A stretch of 64,000 nt of DNA from Gamarada debralockiae (lineage: Eukaryota; Ascomycota; Leotiomycetes; Helotiales; Hyphodiscaceae): assembly GCA_002803225.1 (NCBI GenBank), contig NXFV01000527.1, positions 1 through 64,000 of the forward strand, in the 5' to 3' direction. Below are positions 55,504-64,000 of the stretch, one piece after another. Position 1 is the stretch's first letter. Each line of letters starts with the position of its first letter. The notes under the pieces are model-generated. The model saw nothing but the letters and a program-made list of their open reading frames with translations. It had not been told where the DNA came from and did not search any database. Both the position numbers and the translations under genes were made by a program.

Positions 55504-58500
55504 CTACCTAATTCTCTGCTCCCTAGCCCATTGCCTATCCGAATGACCCTGAACAGTCTTCAGATAGCGGTTGAACTCCCTGGCTGTCTTCAACACTTGA
55601 TCAAGATGTTCCCAATCGAGCCTCTCCTTTCTATATACGGCTAACTGACGTGCAGTTGTCATCGCATTTCTGATCTGCCTCCCATTCAGCTCCTCCGAAG
55701 CTAAATCATCTAGGTGCGATTCGAGCTCGCTGACATTGACGTCTGCTCCGGCTTCCTCGAGCATAACTATAAAGTTATTCCAAATTGTGCGTCTGGCACT
55801 TCTGGTGAGATCTTCGTAATGTAGGGAGACCTGGATCCGCGATTTGAATGCTTCATCGAATATACCGACCCTATTACTCGTCATGATGAGGATCCCGTCA
55901 TAGTACTCGAGGATTCGAAGAAAGACTGATTGCATCGTCAAAAGTGTATATGATTGTAGGATGGGCAAGTTACCAGAAACCAGGCTGTTACGTTCAAGGT
56001 CGGCGATGCCGCGTTCCTCGAGAAAGACGTCTGCTTCATCCAAAAGCAGGACTTCAGACGTTAGCTTCAACACCCTTTCAACTATGACTTTTAAGTCCTG
56101 ACGTACCGCAGTTCCAAGTTTTCCCGAGATATAGCACTGTTTGAAGATATCGTTCCACTTCGACCACTTGCGTACCGACATCGCCACATGTTACCCGATA
56201 TAATGGTTTCTCAGCAATTTCAGCAACGCTTTCTAGGAGAAAAGTTAGTATTTGCAGGTTCTGGCCTGCTTACAACATACCAGCTGTCAGCGTCTTTCCC
56301 GTTCCTGGACCTCCATGTAACAAAATCATAAGTCCATTACCCTTTCCTTCGATTATATCTTCCGCCCTCCCAGTGGCAATGCGTACTTGGACCAGTGCGG
56401 TAATAAGTTCTTTGGTTTTTGGATCTAGAACTAGTCTGTCAAAGGCGCTTTTATTCCACTCAATTGGATGGATTCCTCCGATATCCAATCGTACTATATC
56501 TGCATCAGCATTCCAGTCCAATACTGATAGTGAACAATTTCACATACGCCACATTTTCTCTTGCAGCCAAAATCCATATACTACTGTTGGAAGCAACATG
56601 ACCGTTAAGTCGTCAAGCTCTTCCTCCCAAGGAATACTAACAGGCCATGGGCTGATTTTAGAGGCAGGTCTCTTCGTTACACTGGTGTCCCGTTCATGAT
56701 CTTCAGGATGCATCCTTGAATAAGTTTGGATATCAATTACAACCCTTGTATGATGCTGTATAGAAGCATTAGCCAGGTCTCAGAGTATATTTTCGTTATA
56801 AAAACCTTGACTTACATGGTTTTTAGTCCTCTTTACATCGAAGCCAGAATAACAACCAAAATACCGCTCTTTCATAGCCCAAAACTTCCTACCTCGCATT
56901 CTCAGTTCTTCGATAATAGTAATATTGGTCTTAGAAATCGGACAGATTGGGATGTTGGCTATGGTGGAACCGTCTGGTAGTGGCAAGGGTATTTGTAACG
57001 TGACGTACTTCCGTTGAAGATTCATACCATTATATATCCAAGACCAACAACTTATCTCCAAGGAAGTCTGGTGGAGGCGGGAAGGCCAGGTCGCAATCAC
57101 ATATGCCTTAACTGTTTCTTTGCTCTTCTCGATCACGATATCATTTGGACGAAAGAGCTTGTCGATGTGCTTGTTTGTCACTATTCCAGAGTCAAAATGA
57201 TCATCAGCTTCGCGATACTCAGCTTCCCAGTCCGAGTCTAGGAAGTCAAGCAGTACCAAGACATGCTCCGTCATTGGGCCGGATTCTTCTTCTGAAAGCT
57301 TTCTTAACGCAGCTCGATGGTGGTACAGAAACAGATAAGGGGCATCCATTTTGACCATTTTTCCATCTATACCTGTATCGCTATTCCGACCGATCGACGA
57401 TTGTGGATCACATAAGGCTACATGTTCGATTGCCCTCTGTAGTGCGTCAGAGACGATAAACATTTCCTCGGCTCTAGGGGATATTGTCTTGGATTTGATT
57501 TTATATCTCGAAGCGAATGGGCGTTTTTGCGGCCGCTTTTGCGGCCGCTTTCCTTTCACACATAGATGCTCCTTGAAAATGATAAAGGAGATATCCGGGT
57601 TTTGAACGCAGTATCTTCCAACGTCCGTGACAATCATCACCCCTTCTAATTCGAAATCTCCACTTATTTCCGAGAAAGTTTTGACCGGTGTGTCCTCAAA
57701 GATTACTTCTGCGTCATGATCATGGTATTGAGCAACACAAAGTACTCGATGCAGAACCTGTCGACGGGGAACGCTTTTCACAGGGGCTTCTGGAATTGGA
57801 TCATGTGACACTCGCGGTGGTGGCCGTGCCGGTTGAACGATTGGCCTTGTCAAGAGATTTTCCATAAAATTTCGTTCATATCGAAGTGACTCAATTATAT
57901 CCAGTAGATAGCTGATGAATAGTGATTGTGGGTTATCATCGTATAAGTCGAGTCCAAAAGATCTCTCCGCTGCACGGCCTAATTCTGCTCCCAAGTCTGG
58001 GAAAGATTGGTGTGCGATATGTTCAGAGGCAGGAATTGATTCCTTCTTCTGGACTGGGCCAGGACCGCTGCGTCTCCAACTGGCTACGAGGTTTCGCCTA
58101 GACGTGTACGATGGAAGATTATGATACAACCAGGAAGAATTGGCCTCTTGCTGCCGATGATTGTCTAGACTGGACTCGGATTTTCTTCTGCCGGTGACAC
58201 GTAGTCTATCTCGCCAAATATAAGGTTCAGAAACCTGTGGATTGTTCCAATTTTGTCTGAACATACTTTGGAGGTTGCTCCCAGGCAGTATCTCGCCTAG
58301 AAGAGAAGGTTGAGGAGGTATTGGTCCTATTCGACCAGGGGGAGGTGGAGGACCATGTCCACGCCCCAATGCCGGAGGAGGAGGAGGAGGAGGCAGGCCA
58401 GGAGGACCTTGTGTTTCAGCAACAGAGCTGGTACGACTAGGTGGTCGGCTATGCCGACGATTTCGGGAAGAGAGACGACTGTTTTCCTGTCCATTGTCTT

Positions 58501-58876
58501 GTCCAGCCAGGGCCAATTCATTTGGTTTCTCTGCCAGCATCTGCAAGTCGATGGAACCATCAGCTGAAGTGTCCTTTCGAGAGATAGTTGAAGGGACTGG
58601 TAGTCCCTCCTGTGGATCCTGGTAACGATCTTGACGTGTTGCACGAAGGTCGTCTTCGTTCCTGCGAGCATTCCCTTCGTTCGCGCGATGGGAGTCACTA
58701 TGTGTCGAAACCTCTTCGTTCTCGTAATCTGAATCGTTATCTGAATCCGTGCTCGTTGTTAGCCATGCCAAATTTCCTTCCCCACTTGATAGAAGGCTCT
58801 CACCATTACTAATATCGGCTTCGTCGTCCCCGGACTCGTCCTCGACGGATACGGCTCGATGGTTTGATAGCGGCAT
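55504..58876 (-). CDS. AAA ATPase with DUF7025-like N-terminal region
   Basis: Six exons: 58876..56816, 56755..56548, 56499..56281, 56232..56107, 56051..55974 and 55925..55504, giving 1037 aa. Residues 1-330 are acidic, then Pro-rich, and probably disordered. The DUF7025-like region lies near ~400-620 (APYLFLYHHRAALRKL, LFRPNDIVI). The ATPase has AFDRLVL, Walker A GGPGTGKT (~818), the spliced EIAEKPLYRVTCGDVG, Walker B LLLDEADVFLEERG (~873), then across a splice VFLRILEYYDGILIMTSNRV and FDEAFKSRIQVSLHY. It ends with a lid domain, NGRQIRNAMTTARQLA. Proteins of this form are numerous in filamentous ascomycetes and of unknown function. In intron 2 an alternative 24-nt splice is possible but too short; I used 48 nt. 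A (RPQK)n duplication sits near 57530. Confidence 0.88.
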
Positions 58877-60684
58877 ACCTGCAGCAGTAGGTTTATCTCC
58901 CTGAGATCAATAGACGGTCTTTTCTGAGAGTCGACTTGAGAGGAAGGAAACTCCGTTCATAACCAGACGTAAGGCTGCGCGCCTTATCGTAGAATTAGGC
59001 ATCTACTATCGCCACTTTCAGCTCCACACAACCATCAATGTGGCTGTGCCAAAACGGCCCCCAATCAGATCTCGCCTTGTCTTTGTATGATAGCCTGAAA
59101 ATCGCAATGTTAGCAAGGCATATTCGAGAATCGCCTACCTTACATCAGGGCAAAATCAGAAGAGCTGGGAACAAAAGCGCAAGGGAAGAGAAAGCAAGAT
59201 ACACGATGACCGCGACGTAATGAAATGAGCAATAAGCCTATGATCTATCAGTCTATAGATGTGACAGTTCTGGCGAATGTCACCAAACAGCCTATACTAA
59301 ATGCCTATATCAAATGTTAAGCCCTGGCTCAAGTAATTATATTAGTTTCACTTAACTTGACACGTAGCGACGCGTGGTACGCTAGCGCGCCTTTTAGATA
59401 TATTAAGCCGTATACTTGTAAAACCTTTTCCTTCTCTCCTTAGCTTAGTATTTTTGTATAATATAGCACCTTTTGTATAGAGTCTTTAATGCGTGAGATT
59501 CCATTATATAGAGCTGTTATATTATACTAAGCTCTTTCCTTTGCCCAGGAACTGAGAGTTAATGAGAAGGAAATTGATAATGAGAACGGAATTGAAGATG
59601 AGATTTTACTTGACAATGACAAAGCCTTCGGCAATAACTGTGGAATTAATAGAGTGGTACAAGATTGGAGGTGAGAGGGGTCTGCCACGCTCTGACTCAT
59701 ATATCCAGAGACATACAAAAGTTGGAAGCCAGATAGTTCCCCAGCTGGAGCCACCACGAGCCGGTGAGATCACCCCAGTGTATAGTACATACTCCTCGCA
59801 GTGGAATGGAAGGCAGGCTTGATTTTATACAGAGACACAGTGCGGGGACTTTTTTCGCCAGTCATTCACTGAAATTCAATAGGAGATCAACATTCAATGC
59901 TAGTTCCTGCTCCAAGATTCACTTGCCGTAGAGAGGAAAGAGGGAGGTATCAATGACGGTCGTACTGAGCTGGAATTTCGTGTAAAAAGAGTGGGCGGGG
60001 TAAGTCTGTACGGAGGGTATGCAAAGTGGAGAGTCGACGACGAGAACATCCTCGAGGACGACAATCTCCTCGACAACAGCCAAGCGCCCTCATCGATGCA
60101 ACTATAGAAAAGCATACCTTCCACCGTAGAAGAAAGATAGAGCAGATTCGCAGCCAAGATGATAAGTTGTTTGACAGGGAAGACGCAGAAACTCCTTCAC
60201 AGTAAAATCTTCAATGATAGTAATGCATGTTGCTGAGAAGTAATGATGAAGCCGCTGTTTTATAGAAAGTTACCGGGTTTGCAGGCTAGTGAATCACGGA
60301 GTACCAGTTCGCTTCAATGGGAGGACTGGCAGATTCTTCATACAAAACTCGAACCACCTGGACCGCCGAGACATATTCGACAAGTGGAGGAAAGTCATAC
60401 ATCTCATTTCATTTACAGAAAGTATATACATCAATGATCGGGACCCATATATACAACCTTTCCCTTCCTATCCGGCATTCAACCTATTCCGTTTTACCCA
60501 TCATAATTGACATAAAGCAAATCTTACAAACCACCCCCGTGTTAAAAGTTCGCTCGTCAGGGGAATAGCAAGGCAAAATCAACACCAAAGATCGCAGTAA
60601 CTATACAGCAATAACACGTACAACTTCATTTTCATCCCATCCTCATTCCATTTTCCGCTACATTCCAGCACTCCAGGTGATTAC
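58877..60684. other. intergenic with LTR-like repeat copy B
   Basis: About 1.8 kb between the AAA ATPase start and the EIS1 stop. Apart from the repeat at 59262-59519, no gene is supported. Frames at 59900-60157 (minus) and 60243-60568 (plus) lack motifs. Confidence 0.45.
59262..59519 (+). mobile_element. solo-LTR-like dispersed repeat, copy B
   Basis: A 258-bp element from TGACAGTTCTGGCGA to ...GAGCTGTTA, in inverted orientation relative to copy A at 15131-15417. It shares AACCTTTTCCTTCTCTCCTT and AATGCGTGAGAT. Where the two differ, copy B often has T or A for C or G, and it is more AT-rich, as after RIP or long C-to-T decay. It lies upstream of the AAA ATPase gene. Confidence 0.6.
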
Positions 60685-63385
60685 TTAATCAATAACCTCA
60701 GTAAACTTCGCGGCCCGAGCCGGAGAACTAGCCTTCTCAGCAGGGAAAGTCGGCGGTGGAGCGAGATCTTCATCGAAATTGTCCCTGGCTTCCTGGAACT
60801 CTTCATCCTCATTATCTTTCGTGGTCTTCTCCAAGACATCCTTTCCCTTGCCTTCTTTATCAGAAATCGGGCTGACGCCATCCTCTCGACGAACTGGGCG
60901 ACCTATGCGTTCATCTTCGTCAATCGCATGTTCATGTTGGGGTTCAGTAGCGAGCGGTAAGAAAGCCGGTTCAGCGGCCTCGTTAGCTGGGTCGATCGTG
61001 GCTGAAGTTTCGGCAGCGGGTACGGTCTCAGGCTCTTTGGCCTTACCCGCCATAGCCACGGCATCATGACTTCCCGCTCCAGGAGAAGCAGTTCTGTTAG
61101 CGGATGCACCAGTGAGAGCCGCACCGCCGACAAAGCCCTTCTCCTTCACAGCTCCCTTCTCCCCAGAATCACTGGAAGCTTTCTGGCTTCTACTCAATCG
61201 CCGAGAGAACTTCGTCTTCAGCCAACTCATCTTGCTCTTTCCCTTGCTGTCAGGACTACCTGCGCCGGGCGACAAGGATATCGATTCTCCGCGGTTGGCA
61301 GCGTCGGCGTTCTCCTTCATTCGCAAGCTGGCTTGGTCTTCCATGGATGTGCGGATTGGGGTTGATGCTTCGGGGCGGGTTGTGGTTGGTGTGGATTCTT
61401 CGGCTTCGGTGGCTGCTGTGGCAGTTACCCCAGTTCTGACAATTGCTGAGGTAGCTGTTGGTTCAGCAGCTGTAGTAGTCTCTTCGGGTTCGCCGACAGT
61501 GCCTGCGGTGCCAGACTTGCGCTTCTCTTTTGTAGCGCGCTGAGCTGCCTTTTGCTCCTCCTTCTCCTCTTGTTTGTGGAGCTTTTCTTCGTCCTTATCT
61601 TGTTCTATCTGGAATTAGTTTGAGTCATTTAGTAAGGGGCAGGACATGACTTACGTCTGAGCTTCTTATTGATTGCCTTTGACTCCTTCTCCCGTTGCTT
61701 CCTCTCTGCTGCTTTTCTTGCAGTCTCCTCTTGCTCGGCCTTAATCGTAGCCTGGTGTTCATGCTCCGCAGCGGCCTTCTCGTTGATCTGGTCCAAAACT
61801 GGCTGGACGTTGTCTCTCGCAACGGCATCGACTTCGCTTTGATCGATGAACTTCCCTCCTCCAATATGAACCTTCCCGTGATTTTCCATCCGAGTGTCGC
61901 TCTTGGCTTGAGCAGCTGCATGTGCCTTGACTTCCCACTCACTCAGAAGAGATGGAGCAATTTTGCCGGTATCAGCAAAGACCCGCTCATCCATACCGTG
62001 CAAGCTCTTGGCGACGTTTCGCTGGGCAGCTGCAATCAAAGCCTCGCGATCTTGTGTTCGCTTCTTAGCATCAACTTGTGAGAGATTGCTCGAGAACAAG
62101 GACATTTGGGCGCGAATCTTGTTCGATTGCTCCTTATCTGCATCCAAACCGCCATCACTAGATGCGCGGCGTCTGGTCCTGCCTCGGATTGATAATCGAG
62201 ATTGTGGCTGGGAGTTTCCTCCATAATAATCTCGATATTCACGGTTTCGGTCATGCTCGTCGTGAAGCTTCGCGAGACGCTCTTGAGCTAGCTTTTGCGC
62301 TGCCTCTTGGAGGTTATTGAAGCGCATTGGCTGCACTTCATCGCTAACTGTGGATGATGAGGACTTTCGGTGATGCGCTGCCGTGGCCCCGCGCCGAGCG
62401 TGAGAAGTTTGATCAAATTGCCTCTGCTGGACGTTGTACATTTGTCTAGCCATGGCAACAGCTGAGGCACGGAGAGTATCTGCGTGGTTCTTCTGATCGA
62501 CCTCGGGAGCCACTGGAGGATGCGAGGTGTACATCTCTCTTGACATCGTAGTATAAGGAACTGCCCCAGCTTCAGATGGCTCACTTCGCTTCTGGGTTCT
62601 GTGTGCAGAGGTCGCAGCACTTAGTGCATTGGCGACAGCATTCGCTTCATCTGGATAGGTCTCGCGCTTCGGTTTTGGATCGGGACTTGAAATTGCCCTC
62701 TTCCTGCTCTGTGACATCGCACCAGTAGCAGCTATAAGTGAGCCATGACGACCGATAGCAGTATATCCATAATCCAACACAGGAGACAATCCTCCAGCGC
62801 CAAATTTTTTGAATGCTTGGGCCGCAGCCGAATAGCCCCAAGGAGAATCTGCGTCTGGTCTCGATGTCTCGACTCTTCCACCGTCCTTGTGTGCCAAAAG
62901 AGCTGCCTTCGCGCCTTGAGCGCTTTGCTCGGGTTGCCAGACTTCCTTCATCTTATAGTCCTTCGCTATCATCGCAGCCGCTGACGCGGAAGCCGACGGA
63001 TCTGGTCTCCAATGTTCGAAGGGTTTCTGGTTTGCCCACCCCAGGCTCGCCGCTGCGCCAGCAGCAGAGTCGTTCTTCTTCAAGCCGGAGGAGGGGTAGC
63101 TAGGGAGGTCTTGAGGATTGGCGTATCTGAGAGATGCTGCGGCGCCTACATAGAGTCGTCAGCCTTGTTCCTCTAGTCCCGCAGATCCAAATTGGAGATC
63201 TTACCTGCAGATGAGAGTCTATGATCGCTGTCGAGGACTGCCTGGCCATCCTTTGACGAGCGGTCGTACTTTGTGACGTACAATGCAGCGAGAGCAGCGT
63301 GATCTTCGAGCTTGGTGGAAGTTGTATGAGGTTTCCGTGCGTCTTCAATAGGGCCCGCTGGCACGACAGCCGCAGTCGAGGCCAT
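60685..63385 (-). CDS. EIS1: Eisosome protein 1
   Basis: Exons 63385..63205, 63145..61655 and 61604..60685 give 863 aa. The third exon uses an AGATAG acceptor; the nearer CCAG would cause a stop. The N-terminal half has the Eis1 repeats: LEDHAALAALYVTKY, AGAAASLRYANPQDLPSY, GAAASLGWANQKPFEHWRPD, AAMIAKDYKMKEVWQPEQS and GAKAALLAHKDGG. The middle has SLFSSNLSQVDAKKRTQDRE and the highly charged coiled coil EQEETARKAAERKQREKESK. The C-terminal third is acidic and low-complexity, ending AKFTEVID. Eis1 is a peripheral component of eisosomes, the Pil1/Lsp1-based plasma-membrane furrows. Ser/Arg-rich patches (KTKFSRRLSRSQKASS) suggest phosphorylation by basophilic kinases. Confidence 0.9.
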
Positions 63386-64000
63386 GTTCGTGTCGCAAAT
63401 GCCGTCTAAGGGAAGATAAAGATCTTTGTTTATATCTTCGGATGAGTTCGGTAATGGGCTATTTAAGCAGTTCTTCGTTCGAATTGCTGTATGTATGTTG
63501 ATGACAGTTCAAGCATGTGTGGGGTTCTGACCTAGCTGCAGGGTGAGCACTGTAATTCAATCAATCCCTCATAATGGTATTGAAGGGTAGAAGAGATGTA
63601 GGAAGTCAACACAGAGCCCTGATCTCTAGCAGTAGAAATTGATAGCATCATCATCTAACCTGCGGGGTTCTTAGTTGCAAACTGCACACCACACCACACC
63701 ACGCTCTGATGGCAGTCTGGGCTTTGAGCAGCATTACGTCATTTAGGGTGGCTTAAGCTTCTTCGAAGGCGAGAACCCAAAGCTATCCGGATGCAGTTAA
63801 TAAACCTGCAAAATCCCAATAATCCAGAGACAACCTGTGATGAAGATATTTGTTTCATTTGTTTCTCTCGTTGCCTGGTTCTCGGGCCAACATAAATATA
63901 TATCCTCTGATGAAAGATTTCAAGAGGATTGTTGATACAGCGGACGACGGATGCGGGTTTTATCGCGTTCTCGTTATTTATTTCTCCAGGATGAACCCAA
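63386..64000. other. upstream region of EIS1
   Basis: 615 bp to the window end. It contains a CACCACACCACACCAC run at about 63686-63702. No coding frame is seen; it must include the EIS1 promoter. Confidence 0.45.

Noticed and set aside
56524..56547. 24-nt GTATGT...TCAG intron in the AAA ATPase
   Set aside because: Too short for a fungal spliceosomal intron; the next AG gives a normal 48-nt intron in the same phase.
57525..57560. GCGGCCGCTTTT tandem as a possible regulatory repeat
   Set aside because: It is an in-frame (RPQK) duplication inside the AAA ATPase coding region.
59900..60157. minus-strand frame upstream of the AAA ATPase
   Set aside because: Ser-rich low-complexity frame with no motif or splice support.
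1..64000. CRISPR arrays, rRNA operons, riboswitches
   Set aside because: No regularly spaced repeats, no rRNA-like sequence and no reason to expect prokaryotic features in this fungal DNA.

Overview
The window is nuclear DNA of a filamentous ascomycete (Pezizomycotina, possibly a leotiomycete; I cannot name the species). The reasons are short GT-AG introns of about 46-82 nt, intron-bearing housekeeping genes of typical fungal form (TYS1, YTM1, IES1, KIN28, recyclin-1, EIS1, mS41), and families that are expanded or restricted in such fungi (2EXR, HET, DUF7708, DUF7580-like, DHA2 and ACS transporters, AAA ATPases with a DUF7025-type N-terminus). No rRNA, tRNA, CRISPR array or prokaryotic feature was seen. 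Exon limits were worked out by hand from splice sites, reading phase and family conservation.

Layout. 1-0.9 kb: 3' part of a PQ-loop-like membrane protein. 2.2-7.7 kb: a divergent accessory pair, a trypsin-fold protein with an apparent Cys nucleophile (minus) and a zinc-finger-array protein ending in a DEDDh exonuclease-like domain (plus). 7.7-11.1 kb: cytosolic tyrosyl-tRNA synthetase and ribosome-biogenesis factor YTM1, separated by a hairpin-rich spacer. 11-23 kb: a decayed accessory island with a Ty3/Gypsy remnant, an intact 14-TM DHA2 transporter followed by a duplicated scrap of its own 3' end, a solo-LTR-like repeat, a broken ACS transporter, one nearly intact and one broken 2EXR gene, a small membrane protein and another decayed gene. 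23.4-35.9 kb: mostly core genes (IES1, a zipper-less bZIP-like gene, mS41, an IRC20/SHPRH-type SNF2-RING protein). 36-46 kb: mixed, with a broken DUF7580-ankyrin gene, an SRR1-like gene, a small TM protein, a zinc-finger-like gene and a broken HET gene. 46.5-52.8 kb: recyclin-1, the TFIIH kinase KIN28 and an Sfk1/DRAM membrane protein. 53.5-58.9 kb: a convergent pair, a DUF7708 (NLR-type N-domain) protein and a DUF7025-like AAA ATPase. 59.2 kb: a second, AT-richer, inverted copy of the LTR-like repeat. 60.7-63.4 kb: eisosome protein EIS1.

How it works together. The core genes serve translation (TYS1, mS41), ribosome assembly (YTM1), chromatin and genome maintenance (IES1, IRC20-like), transcription (KIN28), vesicle recycling (RCY1) and plasma-membrane organisation (EIS1, Sfk1-like). 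Between them lie genes of types used in fungal self/non-self recognition or genome defence, several of them broken by frameshifts, stops or apparent C-to-T changes. That pattern fits a compartmented genome with transposon and possible RIP activity. The most unusual intact gene is the zinc-finger-array/DEDDh exonuclease at 4.9-7.7 kb.
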